A DNA stretch of 64,000 nt from Gammaproteobacteria bacterium (GCA_016191285.1 JACPPA010000029.1:1-64000), one strand, 5' to 3'. Numbered from the stretch's first letter, positions 48,039 to 58,182 are shown. A program made the numbers and translations. The notes: generated by a model from the sequence alone, not told the origin.

Positions 48039-51000
48039 TTATGCGCCGATCGCCGCCTTGAGTTCAGTGACGGGTAACCAGCGCACCAAGGTTTCGCGGA
48101 GCGCGTCGACGGTGATGGGTTTGGTCAAGTAGTCGTCCATGCCGGCAGCCATGCAGCGCTCGCGGTCGCCCGTCATCGCGTTTGCCGTCAACGCAATGAT
48201 GGGGATACGGCTGTCGCCCGCGGCGTTGCTTGATACTGCCTCGTGCCGTCGGATCAGCGTGGCCGCTTCGAAGCCATTCATCTCTGGCATCTGGCAATCC
48301 ATTAGCACTAATGAATAATACCCGTGCTGCCACGCGGCCACCGCTTGGCGGCCGTTAATCACCGCGTCGGACGCAACGCCGAGCGAGTTTAAAATCGCGA
48401 GCGTCACCTGACGGTTGATGTGATTATCTTCCGCGATTAGCACACGGCCGGTCTGCGGCCGTGGTTGAGCGCCGAGCCCAGTCTGCGCCAAGGTCGGTGC
48501 GACCGCCGTGGTCGGCGTCTGGGCTGGTAACGTGAACCAAAATAACGAGCCGACTCGCAATACACTCTTGAAGCCGACTTCGCCACCCATCAATTCGACC
48601 AGTTGCTTGGTGATGGCGAGACCGAGACCGGTGCCGCCGAAGCGTCGCGTCGAGGATTCATCCGCTTGCGTAAACGGCGTGAACAAGCGTTCGGCGGTGT
48701 TATCGTCGATCCCAATTCCGGTGTCCGCGATCTCGAATTTCAACGTCAGATTTTGCGCGCGTGGGTCGCTGTCTTCGGCGAGCTTAAGCGTGATCGAGGC
48801 ATGTCCACGATCGGTAAATTTAATGGCGTTGTTGGTGAGATTCAGTAAGATTTGACGCAGGCGCAAAGGATCGATGAAAACCAGCTCAGGGACCGCGGCA
48901 TCGATTGCGGTAGTCAACTCTAGCGCTTTCTCGTGGGCCCGTGGCCCGAGGATATCCGCGACTTCGCGCACGATATCGCGGGGCGAACATTCGATCAGAT
49001 CAATACTAAGTTTACCGGCCTCAATCTTGGAAAAATCCAGAATATCGTTGACCACGCCCAATAGCACTTGACCCGACCGCTGCGCTACCTGTGCAAATTT
49101 ACGCTGCTCATCGTTGAGCGTCGTATAAAGCAATAGTTCGGTCATGCCGAGCACACCGTTAATTGGTGTGCGGATTTCATGACTCATGTTGGCGAGGAAC
49201 TGGCTTTTCGCGGCGTTCGCCTGCTCGGCCAGGTCTTTGGCCGAACGGAGTTCTTCCTCGACGCGATGGCGTCGATCGAGTGCGTCCGCGAGATCGAGCA
49301 CTCGCTGCTCAAGGCTGGCGTTGGTGGTGACAAGATTTTCGCGCGCATCGCGTAAGCCTTCGCGGGCGCCCGCTAAACCGACGGCAGCTTCTGCGATTTC
49401 TGTTTGTAATGTATTGAAATTGCCGGCCATCTCGCCAAGTTCGTCTTGTGAATAGACCTTCACCGGCACCACATCAACGCGCGCGTGTGCATGCTCCAAT
49501 TCGCCGCGGCCAAGGGCGATCATCGCGCGCGAAAAATCCGCCACCGTCCCACGCGCCAGACGCTCGGCGGCGTTGGCGACGGCTTCGGCTGAGTGGCCGA
49601 TCATCCCCGGGAGAATTAGTCCCACCGAGATAGTCAGCATCGCAACCGCCACGAAGATGTCTTCGAGCATGGCGATCAACGAGGCGTCGGTTTCTCCCGG
49701 CAGCGCGGTGACCGCCATGAAGTAGCCCGCGCCGTCGAGGAGTAATACCACCAGCATCGCGCCGGTAAGTTTGACGTGGAGCGAGCGTTTGATTCCGGTT
49801 AGTCCGCGCGCGCGGCGGTCCTGATAGCGGCGCACGGCATAAAGCAGCGTGCCGGAAAAGGCGAACAGCAAACCAAATAGCACCGTTGGCAAACCAAACT
49901 GCTGAAAGCCCAACAACGCGCTCATCGCCCACACGATGGCGGCCACCAAACCCAACACAATGGTGCCGCGCGGCGCACGATAGGGACGGCGCATTTCCGG
50001 CGCATCCTTGCGCAACAACCACACCGCGACGCTGGGTAGACAGATCCCGATCAAGTAAGTGAAGTTGGCAGCCGCAATGAGCCAAATCGGATCGCCGATC
50101 AGCAAGAAGAATATCGACATCCCGGCAGTGGCGAGCGTCGCGAGCCACGGCGCGTCGGATGGCGCGCGGCGGGCAAAGGCCGCGGGTAACAATCCATCTT
50201 CGGCGAGTTGCGACAGCGTGCGCGCGGCGCCGGCCAGCGGCTGCACCGTGCCATGAAACATGTTCAACATCATGAACCAGATCGCGGCCGCCTTGGCGCT
50301 GGCGCCGAACAGCGGCGCAAAGGTCGGACCGAGCACCAACGCGAGATCCTTGCCGAGCGGCTCGGGGCCGAGTGTGCCCAGCCAGACCACGGGCAGTACG
50401 ATGAAATAAACCGCCGCCATGGCGGCCGAGGCAAACATCGCGCGCGGTACGTTACGCTCCGGATCGATGGTCTCGCCGACATGGCAGGCCGCGGCCTCAA
50501 AGGCCGGCGCCGCAAATCCAATGAGATAAAGCCCCGCCATCGCGCTGGTCAGCTGACCGAAAAAACCGCCGAACGGCGTCGTCAGATGAAAAGTGAGCGC
50601 ACGGGTCCAATCGACTTCGCCCGCGACCGTCGGCATCAATGCTGAGATAAAGGCGAGGCCCGCCGAGCCGGCCGCAATCGGCACCACCAACCGTGCGACC
50701 CATTTGACGCCGCATAGATTGACGCCAGCGAAAAACAGCACGAGGCCGCAGGCCAAGACATTGATGGGCATCCCAGGAAGGTACCAGGCATGAATTGCGG
50801 AAGCGGACAAAATCGCCGTCAAACCGCAGGTCGGCACCCAGCCCCACCAGTAACAGGTCCCCGCCAAATTACCGAGCACCGGCGCATAAGGCCTAAACGC
50901 TTCGCCGCAGGTCGCGGCAATTCCGCCGACCCGGTTTGGCCACATCATAATGAGTTCAGTCCAGCCCGGCAGCGCGGCCCAACTCAGGAGCAGGCCAACG

Positions 51001-51179
51001 ATCAATAGGGGAACGGCAGCACTGCCTTGGCCTGGAATGTCACCCTGGCCGATAAAGAGCGCGGCCAGCAGGAACAGGCTTTGGTTGCTGCCCCCCATGG
51101 CGAGCGCCGATGTGCCGACCCAACCGAGCGTGCGTGGATGGGTAAGCGTGACGGCCGGAGATTCTGTGCTTACCTCCAT
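48039..51179 (-). CDS. APC-permease/hybrid histidine kinase/receiver fusion protein
   Basis: The product is 1046 aa. Residues 1-450 form an APC-superfamily amino-acid permease of about twelve membrane segments (FAAPAFEAAACHVGETIDPE near 222-241). Two more segments (about 471-493, 505-528), a HAMP-like region (535-600) and a coiled coil follow. HisKA has H667 in ANMSHEIRTPINGVLGM. The ATPase has N784 (LTNNAIKF), ADTGIGI with D819, and GTGLGL at 849-854. The receiver (911-1035) has E917/D918, phosphoacceptor D961 and K1020. No HPt domain is present and no partner regulator is adjacent. A permease used as sensor, as in CbrA (a different transporter family), is the inferred role. Confidence 0.9.
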   Translation of the reverse strand: MEVSTESPAVTLTHPRTLGWVGTSALAMGGSNQSLFLLAALFIGQGDIPGQGSAAVPLLIVGLLLSWAALPGWTELIMMWPNRVGGIAATCGEAFRPYAPVLGNLAGTCYWWGWVPTCGLTAILSASAIHAWYLPGMPINVLACGLVLFFAGVNLCGVKWVARLVVPIAAGSAGLAFISALMPTVAGEVDWTRALTFHLTTPFGGFFGQLTSAMAGLYLIGFAAPAFEAAACHVGETIDPERNVPRAMFASAAMAAVYFIVLPVVWLGTLGPEPLGKDLALVLGPTFAPLFGASAKAAAIWFMMLNMFHGTVQPLAGAARTLSQLAEDGLLPAAFARRAPSDAPWLATLATAGMSIFFLLIGDPIWLIAAANFTYLIGICLPSVAVWLLRKDAPEMRRPYRAPRGTIVLGLVAAIVWAMSALLGFQQFGLPTVLFGLLFAFSGTLLYAVRRYQDRRARGLTGIKRSLHVKLTGAMLVVLLLDGAGYFMAVTALPGETDASLIAMLEDIFVAVAMLTISVGLILPGMIGHSAEAVANAAERLARGTVADFSRAMIALGRGELEHAHARVDVVPVKVYSQDELGEMAGNFNTLQTEIAEAAVGLAGAREGLRDARENLVTTNASLEQRVLDLADALDRRHRVEEELRSAKDLAEQANAAKSQFLANMSHEIRTPINGVLGMTELLLYTTLNDEQRKFAQVAQRSGQVLLGVVNDILDFSKIEAGKLSIDLIECSPRDIVREVADILGPRAHEKALELTTAIDAAVPELVFIDPLRLRQILLNLTNNAIKFTDRGHASITLKLAEDSDPRAQNLTLKFEIADTGIGIDDNTAERLFTPFTQADESSTRRFGGTGLGLAITKQLVELMGGEVGFKSVLRVGSLFWFTLPAQTPTTAVAPTLAQTGLGAQPRPQTGRVLIAEDNHINRQVTLAILNSLGVASDAVINGRQAVAAWQHGYYSLVLMDCQMPEMNGFEAATLIRRHEAVSSNAAGDSRIPIIALTANAMTGDRERCMAAGMDDYLTKPITVDALRETLVRWLPVTELKAAIGA

Positions 51180-51439
51180 AAAGGACCTTTAAAGGAGCGT
51201 TCCCGGCAGCGCCGATTCGACATTGTTGTGAAAAAAATTTTCGCGGCGATGATGGATTGCCTCACGTTGTGCCGACGGCTGTTGACGATTCTTAAGCGAA
51301 ACTCTTTGCGTTTGGCCCCTTGGCGTGCAGTTAACGTGAATCTCCATTCGACCGTCAAGGCATGTCACGAGATATGTCGAGCGTGTTGGGGCGCGGTGAA
51401 TTTATCTGACGTGCCGGTCGGGGCACAACAGCGCGTATT
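51180..51439. other. Non-coding stretch upstream of the sensor-kinase gene
   Basis: AAGGTCC upstream of the kinase ATG (51179, - strand) may serve as ribosome-binding site. No sigma70 pair is convincing. Nothing else is recognised up to the REPIN. Confidence 0.35.
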
Positions 51440-51500
51440 GTGGGTGCCGCTTCAGCGGCGAATTGTTTTGAGGCCTATTCGCGGCTAAAGCCGCTCCCAC
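51440..51500. repeat. REPIN with one diverged arm, abutting an IS110 remnant
   Basis: GTGGGTGCCGCTTCAGCGGC and GCGGCTAAAGCCGCTCCCAC are inverted REP arms about 20 bp apart. The left arm has a T for A and a C for T relative to the consensus, but compensating bases keep its own small hairpin. The right arm is intact. Confidence 0.85.
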
Positions 51501-51617
51501 AAAGCGCATGTTCGGGCGACTCACCGCTTCGGCATCGCGCGCATCGTTCTTGTTGGTCTTCACGCAGGGTTTGACGAACTGCGGGGCCATAACAAAAAGA
51601 TTAGGGCGGGACCGCAC
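51498..51617 (-). pseudogene. IS110-family transposase fragment
   Basis: The - strand reads FVMAPQFVKPCVKTNKNDAR followed by DAEAVSRPNMRFV. This is the N-terminal DEDD-domain segment of IS110 transposases (usual form APQFVKPYVKTNKNDAADAEAI). About four residues are missing between DAEA and VSRP, and the frame then runs into the REPIN. Only about 40 codons survive. Confidence 0.75.
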
Positions 51618-51678
51618 GGTCGGTTCTTAACGTCCAAACACGCGCCCTCGATTCCGCGCATCCAGCTACAATGGCCGG

Positions 51679-53535
51679 ATGCGCCACCACTCTCATTCCC
51701 ACGCTAGTCATCGCGGATCCACTCCAACGGTGCGTGGCGACTGGAAGACCATTAAAAGCCTCATCCCGTATCTGTGGGATTACCGTTGGCGGATTTTCGT
51801 CGCGCTGTCGTTCTTGATTACCGCCAAGCTCGCCAATGTGGGTGTGCCATTGCTGATGAAGGAAATTGTCGACGCGTTGAGCCCCACCAACGCGTTATTG
51901 ACGATGCCGGTGTTCTTACTGATTGCATATGGCGTGTTGCGCTTGTCGAGCACCCTATTCGCCGAGCTTCGCGACGTGGTCTTTGCCAAGGTGGCGCAGA
52001 ATTCGATTCGCCGCGCGGCGCTCGAAGTTTTCCGTCATTTGCATGATTTAAGCCTCCGGTTTCATCTGGATCGGCAGACCGGTGGCGTATCGCGCGATAT
52101 CGAACGCGGTACGCGCGGCATCGAAAATCTACTGCGCTTTGCGCTCTTCAGCATCATTCCGACGCTGTTCGAGATGGTGCTGGTGGGCGTCATCCTCATC
52201 CGCAAATACAATGTCTGGTTCGCCGTGATTACGCTCGGTGCGCTGATTTTTTATATTACGCTGACGGTACTGGTCACCGAATGGCGCACACAATTTCGCC
52301 GCTCGATGAATGAACTCGATTCAAAGGCGAACTCGCGCGCCATCGACAGCTTGCTTAACTATGAGACCGTCAAGTATTTCAATAACGAAGACTTCGAGGC
52401 GCGCCGCTACGACGAAAATCTGCGGCGCTTGGAGCAGGCCACCGTCAAGAGCCAGACTTCGCTCGGCTTTTTGAACGCGGCGCAAGCGACGACCATTGCC
52501 GCGGCCGTCACGGGGTTGATGGTGCTCGCGGCGCACGGCGTGGTCGCGGGCAGCATGACGGTGGGCGATCTAGTGCTCGTCAATGTGTTGCTGATCCAGC
52601 TTTATATCCCGCTCAATTTTCTCGGCGTGATTTATCGCGAAATTAAACAATCCCTCGCCGACATGGAAAAAATGTTTCGCCTGCTGCGCGAAAATCGCGA
52701 AGTAGCCGACTCACCCAACGCTCATCCACTACGCCTCGATGGCGCAAGTATCCGCTTTGAGCACGTGAGTTTTGGCTACGACCCCAGGCGACAGATCCTG
52801 TTTGACGTGAGCTTTGAAGTGCCAGCGGGCAAGAAGGTGGCGGTGGTGGGGACGAGCGGCGCCGGGAAATCGACGTTGGCGCGGCTGCTATTCCGCTTCT
52901 ATGACGTGACGGGCGGGCGAATTCTGATCAACGGACAAGACCTTCGCGACGTCACGCAGGCGAGTCTGCGGCGAGGCATTGGCATCGTGCCGCAGGATAC
53001 CGTGCTGTTCAACGATACCCTGTGGTACAACATCGCCTATGGTCGCCCGGAGGCCAGCGACGACGAAATTATCAGCGCGGCGAAGTCCGCCCATATTTAC
53101 GATTTCATTCAGTCCCTGCCGGACAAATTTCAAGCGCAGGTGGGCGAACGTGGTTTGAAACTTTCCGGTGGGGAGAAGCAGCGCGTAGCGATTGCGCGCA
53201 CGCTGCTGAAATCGCCCGCGATCCTGATTTTCGACGAAGCGACGTCGGCGCTCGATTCACGCACCGAGAAAAGTATTCAGATGGAATTGCTGGAGATCGC
53301 CCTGAACCGCACGACCTTGGTGATCGCGCATCGCCTATCGACCATTATTGACGCGGATCAGATTCTCGTAATCGAACACGGGCGTATCGTTGAACGTGGC
53401 AATCATCGAGCACTACTCGAGTTGGACGGCATCTACGCGACGATGTGGGCCATGCAACAGCAGGAGGACTTCGAGCAAGAGCCTGCGCTGGCCGCCTTCC
53501 CGAGTCCCGTCGCCGTCGCGAAACAGGCGGTGTGA
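51679..53535 (+). CDS. Atm1/ABCB7-type ABC exporter (fused permease and ATPase)
   Basis: The product is 618 aa, a half-transporter with about six membrane segments (residues 35-320) and a C-terminal ATPase. Walker A is [11 protein letters not shown] (about 391-401), the signature [16 protein letters not shown], Walker [13 protein letters not shown], and the switch His in VIAHRLST. It resembles Atm1/HMT1-like exporters of glutathione or metal conjugates. The N-terminus is histidine-rich ([12 protein letters not shown]), which may bind metal. It ends 75 bp before a SulP remnant. Confidence 0.93.
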   Translation: MRHHSHSHASHRGSTPTVRGDWKTIKSLIPYLWDYRWRIFVALSFLITAKLANVGVPLLMKEIVDALSPTNALLTMPVFLLIAYGVLRLSSTLFAELRDVVFAKVAQNSIRRAALEVFRHLHDLSLRFHLDRQTGGVSRDIERGTRGIENLLRFALFSIIPTLFEMVLVGVILIRKYNVWFAVITLGALIFYITLTVLVTEWRTQFRRSMNELDSKANSRAIDSLLNYETVKYFNNEDFEARRYDENLRRLEQATVKSQTSLGFLNAAQATTIAAAVTGLMVLAAHGVVAGSMTVGDLVLVNVLLIQLYIPLNFLGVIYREIKQSLADMEKMFRLLRENREVADSPNAHPLRLDGASIRFEHVSFGYDPRRQILFDVSFEVPAGKKVAVVGTSGAGKSTLARLLFRFYDVTGGRILINGQDLRDVTQASLRRGIGIVPQDTVLFNDTLWYNIAYGRPEASDDEIISAAKSAHIYDFIQSLPDKFQAQVGERGLKLSGGEKQRVAIARTLLKSPAILIFDEATSALDSRTEKSIQMELLEIALNRTTLVIAHRLSTIIDADQILVIEHGRIVERGNHRALLELDGIYATMWAMQQQEDFEQEPALAAFPSPVAVAKQAV

Positions 53536-53610
53536 AAAGCAGCGGTACAAACGATCGCTCCCGCAAGGCCTGCCACACCCCGCACTACCGTCGATCAGTT
53601 TTGAAAAAAA

Positions 53611-53912
53611 ATGGTATTGCTGCTGCCCTCCGCCTTTGCGATCACCATGCTAGGGGCCATTGAATCCTTGCTCTCGGCCGTGGTCGCCGATGGCTTGGCG
53701 GGCACCCGTCATGGCTCGAACCAGGAACTCATCGAACAAGGGATCGCTAAACTTCTTGCGCCGTTGGTAGGCGGGATCGCGTCCACCGCGCCATCGCGCG
53801 GATGGCGACCAACTTTCGCAATGGCGCCAATAGCCCGTTGGCGGGTGTCACGCATAGCGCGATCTTGATTTTGGTCCTGCTACTTTTCACGCCGCTCGCG
53901 GCTTGGGGTTAA
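53611..53912 (+). pseudogene. SulP-family anion transporter fragment, frameshifted
   Basis: The frame from 53611 reads MLGAIESLLSAVVADGLAGT and GTRHGSNQELIEQGIAKLLA, a conserved SulP transport-core segment. Near 53790 the reading must shift frame to continue as AIARMATNFRNGANSPLAGV, then VTHSAILILVLLLFTPLAAW and a stop at 53910-53912. Both the N-terminal membrane region and the C-terminal STAS domain are absent. Confidence 0.85.
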
Positions 53913-54059
53913 CCGAGGACGGTTCAGGCACCGGTAACGTGGCCGCCGTCGCGGCCAGCGCGCCGAAACCGGCGGAAGCATCGGTATCGCGTACGCGGAC
54001 CCGATAACATTATTGCGCTCGCGGTTCGTCTGCGGGTCGTAGAACGTCCCGTCGACCAA

Positions 54060-54439
54060 TTGCGAGGTCGAGATCGAGTTCGTCGGTCGGCCGTGGAATA
54101 CGTTTCAGCAGAGCGGCGGCCGCCATGACCATGCCCGGCTGGCAGTAGCCGCACTGCGGCACGCTAACCCGCGATCCATGCCTCCTGTACCGGATGGAGG
54201 CCGTTCGCGCCGATACCCTCGATAGTCGTAACGGACTTGCCTTCGAGTCCGCTCACCGGAAGTTGACACGATGGCATGGGTTGTCCGTCGACCTGTACGA
54301 GACAGGCGAGACACTGCGCAATACCGCAGCCGAACTTGGTGCCGATGAGCCCGCGCTGCTCGCGAAGAAACCACCGCAGCGGCAGAGCGGCCGGATTGTC
54401 GACTTCGATTTCGACACCGTTGAGCGTGAATTTCGTCAC
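54060..54439 (-). pseudogene. [2Fe-2S] subunit of a molybdenum hydroxylase (IorA/NicA-like), frameshifted
   Basis: From GTG 54439 the protein opens [20 protein letters not shown] and has the plant-type ferredoxin cysteines C38, C43, C46 and C58 ([18 protein letters not shown]). The frame stops at 54164 after PVQEAWIAG. In a shifted frame it continues as VPQCGYCQPGMVMAAAALLK, the start of the second [2Fe-2S] domain, but the final NxCRCGT motif is lost. No large molybdenum subunit is nearby. Confidence 0.85.
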
Positions 54440-54630
54440 CTTAGGCTCCCTCGTTTCAGCGCGCTGCGGCAGGCGGCATACGAACCGGCCATACAATCCG
54501 ACAGACCGACGTGAAGAAAAAGGGGAGACGTCGGATGGTGATCCGCGCGTCTGCGAACCTCGCCTCCGCGCTGGTCCTTTACAGTGACTTAGCTTCCCGC
54601 GGGGTCCTCGTAATCGGGAGCGCCGGGATG

Positions 54631-55671
54631 TCAGTGCTGGTGCGGGCGCATGTCGGCCGGCAGTACCTCGCCACGCGCGAGGATCAACTCGTCGTCCAGC
54701 CACAGACTGCAGTTCTGCATCGGCAGATCGAGGTGACAGGCCGTGTCGTTGGTGCCGCCGAATTCGGTGTCGGGTCCGAGCGAGAACAGGACGTTGCCGT
54801 AGTAGGCCCGCCCATCCATGCCGATGCCCGGCAGATCGGAGTTCCAGACGCAGCGTTCGTTCAATCCCCAGCCGATATGCGAAACGGCGTATGCGCGCGG
54901 GTCGCAATATGCTTCCATGAATTCGCGCAGTGCTGCGGCCTCCGTGCCACCAAGGATGGCCCTGACGACGCCATGCTCAATCACGAACTCTATCGGTTCC
55001 CGAAGGGTCTTTTTCTGCGGAAACAAAATATCGCCGCGATCCATCACCACGCGGCCATTCACCTCACGTTCGCGCGCCATCGTCGCCAGGAATCCCCCTG
55101 GCCAGTGATCCCAGCGCCCGGGTTGGTCGGTGAACCCGTACTCGGTCATGATGTGCTTGCCGCCTAATTCATAGGTCACATCGGTGCCGGCGTCGTTCGT
55201 GAAGCGCAGGCGTCGAGCTCGCTGGAGACGAAATTCGGCTGCTTCCACCCTTTGGTGCAAGCCGTCCTGGGGTTGCAGCCGCGCCAGAATCTCGACCGGT
55301 TCGACCACCATCAGCACGCGCGTGCCCGCGGCCTGCATCGCGATCTGCTCGGGCGAGAAAAGCAGCAGCATGTGATCGATGACGATATCGGCGCGCTTGC
55401 ACTGTTCGATGGCAGCGGGATATTTCGACAGATTGTTGTTACCGATATTCGCCATACGCGCGTTAGCATCCAGCGCATCGTCGCCCGGAATGTTGAGATC
55501 GACGGCTTCCGCGCCCAGCGCCTGCGCGGCCGCTACTGAAGCCACGGCATAGTCACGAAGCTGTTCGCCCTCCGATAGCACAACTACGTGCTGCCCCGGT
55601 CCAATACGGCAACGCGCATAATTTTCACAGAAGAGGCTTACGATAGCAGGCTGAGGGACGGACTTCGTCAT
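54631..55671 (-). CDS. NicX-like non-haem iron ring-cleavage dioxygenase (M29 fold)
   Basis: The product is 346 aa, of the aminopeptidase T/M29-like family that includes 2,5-dihydroxypyridine 5,6-dioxygenase NicX (about 350 aa). H265, S297, H313 and D315 (ACHLDLP) can be matched to the NicX iron ligands His, Ser, His and Asp, and the Ser-to-His spacing of 16 is the same as in NicX as I recall it. It is intact and stands between two decayed genes. A plain M29 aminopeptidase cannot be excluded. The substrate is not known. Confidence 0.75.
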   Translation of the reverse strand: MTKSVPQPAIVSLFCENYARCRIGPGQHVVVLSEGEQLRDYAVASVAAAQALGAEAVDLNIPGDDALDANARMANIGNNNLSKYPAAIEQCKRADIVIDHMLLLFSPEQIAMQAAGTRVLMVVEPVEILARLQPQDGLHQRVEAAEFRLQRARRLRFTNDAGTDVTYELGGKHIMTEYGFTDQPGRWDHWPGGFLATMAREREVNGRVVMDRGDILFPQKKTLREPIEFVIEHGVVRAILGGTEAAALREFMEAYCDPRAYAVSHIGWGLNERCVWNSDLPGIGMDGRAYYGNVLFSLGPDTEFGGTNDTACHLDLPMQNCSLWLDDELILARGEVLPADMRPHQH

Positions 55672-55734
55672 CGAATGACTCTCGTGCGCGGTCGGCGTTT
55701 GCGCGAAAGTATAACGAGCACGCGCCCCCGGCTG

Positions 55735-56243
55735 TCAGCGTGCCAGCAGCGCGCGGACAGCCTCGCGGATGAATGCTGCATCGACAAGGTTCGCCGCTGC
55801 AATTGCCTGCAACGCGCGGGCGAGATCGCCGTCGTACAACGCGTTCGCGCCGATATCTGCGGCGTCCCAGGTTTTCAATTGCGCGTAGAGATCCGCGGCC
55901 GGCAGCGCGCCGAAGCGCTGCTCCCAATCGCGATGCAGAAACGATTCCAGATCCGCGGCGCCCAGGTTGCCGGCCACGCCGCTCGCGAGATGCAGGCCCG
56001 CACGATAGAAATCCTGACTGAGCGCCCAGCCGGCATAGATCCGTCCGAACGCTCGGAGCGCCGCGCGTGGCTCGACTGCGAAGCGACCGGCGCCGATGTG
56101 CTCGGGTGCCGCAACACCCGGTTGTGAGCCGCGGTGCGCGCGGCGCCGCAATTGACGACGATCCGTGCCACCGCATGCGGGAACAGGGCGGCCCAGATGA
56201 TATCGCCCGCGTGATGTATCCCTGACTGGGTGGGCCAGGACAT
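55735..56243 (-). pseudogene. MetX-like alpha/beta hydrolase, truncated and frameshifted
   Basis: From ATG 56243, preceded by AGGAG, the reading is IIWAALFPHAVARIVVNCGA then ARTAAHNRV, as found after the nucleophile elbow of homoserine-acetyltransferase-type hydrolases. It shifts frame near 56125 and continues LRAFGRIYAGWALSQDFYRA, then LKTWDAADIGANALYDGDLA. The nucleophile serine region and the final catalytic His segment are both missing. Confidence 0.75.
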
Positions 56244-56548
56244 GTTTGCTCCTGTTACCAATAATTTCCGCGAATTCAGTGTATTGAAAATGGAGTCAGG
56301 CGTATAGGTGGGATAACCGCGCGATGCAGTGAACTCGATCCGACATAGCTCACCCAGTTGATGAAGTCGTGGGTCGAGCCGAAGTTGTGAGAGGCCGCTA
56401 TCACAGACATAAGCATCCGCTGTTGAGAAGCCTGGTTGACCCCTAATCGCCGCCGGTCGACACCGGTCGCGTCGCACCGAATGACCAATGATGTCGAATG
56501 AAGAACCTTCGATATCCCGTTACTGACTGTATACGGCAACGACCGTGC
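56244..56548. other. Intergenic stretch with no supported gene
   Basis: A - strand frame at 56276-56539 (87 codons) contains QASQQRMLMSVIAASHNFGS and HDFINWVSYVGSSSLH. I do not recognise it, and it has no clear ribosome-binding site. It may be a remnant of an unknown gene or chance. Confidence 0.35.
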
Positions 56549-57499
56549 TCAGGGATCGCCCCTCGGCAACGTGCGGCCGGCTAGCACGCTCCGGTGCAAC
56601 GCGATATAACCCCCCGTTACAAATGACTCGAGCTGCTGGCTGACCAGGCGGTGCGTAGCCGGCAGCTGATGCCAGGGTATGCTCGGCCACGCGTGGTGCT
56701 CTGCGTGATAGTTCATATTCCATAACCAGAAGCGCACGAAAGGGGTAGTCGTTACGGTGCGCGTGCGCGCGAGAATGCTGCCCTCATGGGGTAGCCCGGT
56801 GTGTTCGGCGGCGAGCCACAGCGCCTGGAACACATGGCTTAACCAGGCCGCAAATACCAGCCACCCGCCGCCTGGTAACAGGAACAGCGCCGCGAGGAGA
56901 AACAGGATCCAGAAGGCCAGCACCACACGGCATTCGAACACGAGCCGCGCGGGATCATCGATGCGAGGGGCCCAGCGTGCAAAGGTCTCCCATTGGGATT
57001 GAGGCTTGGTCGCGAAGCCAATCAATGGTCGCAGCTTGAGCAGGAGCAGCCCATAACCGTTCATCGCAACGAGCCAGATGCGCGGGTTCGGTGGCCACGA
57101 CGCGTAACGCGGATCGCCCGTAAGCTCAGGGTCCTTGTCGAGATCCTGGGTGAATCGATGATGCTCGTAATGGAAGATTCGATACATTGCGGGGGCCATT
57201 CCGAAAGGCACACCGGTCAGCCACGCACCAATCGAGTTCCCGCGCGGAGAGCGGAACGCGGTGCGATGAGTGCATTCATGGAAAGGCGCGAATAGGCCGC
57301 TCCAGATCCAGGCGAGCGCGACCGAGAGCAGGAATGCGAGCCACCAGCGATCCGCATTCCTTACGACGCAGATCCCCACGATGACAAAGGCGCCCAGATG
57401 CAGGATAAAACGCACCAGTGAGGGCGTAGTACGGCGGTTTATCAGGGTCCGCAGGTCTTCTTGCCCGAGCAGCGGCCGTGTCTCGAACTGTTCTTCCAA
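56549..57499 (-). CDS. Membrane fatty-acid desaturase family protein
   Basis: The product is 316 aa from TTG 57499, chosen because GAGGAG lies eight bases upstream; no ATG is well placed. The three histidine boxes are HECTH (74-78), HYEHH (110-114) and NYHAEHHAWPS near the C-terminus. Four membrane segments are visible. Members use a di-iron centre and oxygen to desaturate or hydroxylate acyl chains or carotenoids. Divergent from the VOC gene. Confidence 0.85.
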   Translation of the reverse strand: MEEQFETRPLLGQEDLRTLINRRTTPSLVRFILHLGAFVIVGICVVRNADRWWLAFLLSVALAWIWSGLFAPFHECTHRTAFRSPRGNSIGAWLTGVPFGMAPAMYRIFHYEHHRFTQDLDKDPELTGDPRYASWPPNPRIWLVAMNGYGLLLLKLRPLIGFATKPQSQWETFARWAPRIDDPARLVFECRVVLAFWILFLLAALFLLPGGGWLVFAAWLSHVFQALWLAAEHTGLPHEGSILARTRTVTTTPFVRFWLWNMNYHAEHHAWPSIPWHQLPATHRLVSQQLESFVTGGYIALHRSVLAGRTLPRGDP

Positions 57500-57665
57500 G
57501 CTGTTCGCTCCTCGGCTAGCGCGAAGGAGCACGAAGCATAGCACTGTGCAGTCTTTTCCATCTCCGCCGCTACCCGCCATCCTTGATCGAGGTATCGACT
57601 GGCACCGGCATTCAGCCGCAGAATAAATGGATTGTTTCCGAACGACGACAATATTCAAGGTCTCC

Positions 57666-58118
57666 ATGATCGAAATCAACGGCATCGCGCACGTCATCCT
57701 GTCGGTTAGCAACTGGGATGCCTGCCGACGCTTTTACGAGCAGCTGCTGCCCTTCTTCGGCATGAAGCGCACCTTCGACGGCGAGCAGATGATGTATTTC
57801 GTCGGCGGGCGTACGGCGCTCGGTATCAGCAAGTGTGATCCAGCCTATGAACATGAGCGCTTCGTGCAAACTCGCGTCGGGCTTCATCACGTCTGCTTTC
57901 GGGTGCGCGAAAAATCCGCAGTCGATGCCGTGCATCAATTTTTGCAAGGCATCGGCGCGACCATCGTGCACGGCCCGCAAGAACATACCTGGGCGCCCGG
58001 CTACTACTCGGTTTTGTTCGAAGATCCGATCGGAACGCGTCTGGAAGTTAATTATGTGCCGGGTCAGGGCCTGCTTGCTCCGGACGCCGCATTCGATCCG
58101 GGTGGGGATTACCGCTGA
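57666..58118 (+). CDS. VOC-family protein (glyoxalase/dioxygenase-like)
   Basis: The product is 150 aa from ATG 57666 (MIEINGIAHVILSVSNWDAC). It has a beta-alpha-beta-beta-beta pair with candidate metal ligands His in GIAHVIL, His in GLHHVCF and Glu in GTRLEVNYVPG. The substrate is unknown. It is not closely related to the other VOC protein at 47 kb. Confidence 0.85.
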   Translation: MIEINGIAHVILSVSNWDACRRFYEQLLPFFGMKRTFDGEQMMYFVGGRTALGISKCDPAYEHERFVQTRVGLHHVCFRVREKSAVDAVHQFLQGIGATIVHGPQEHTWAPGYYSVLFEDPIGTRLEVNYVPGQGLLAPDAAFDPGGDYR

Positions 58119-58182
58119 AAGGGGTCAGTGGGATCAGGTTCCGGCCAAGGTCTTTCCTGGCGCCTGGGATTCTGTGGAATTT

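Noticed and set aside
54164-54907. 247-codon - strand frame taken as one long gene
   Set aside because: Only the part from GTG 54439 resembles a protein family; the upstream half is a shifted reading of the NicX-like gene.
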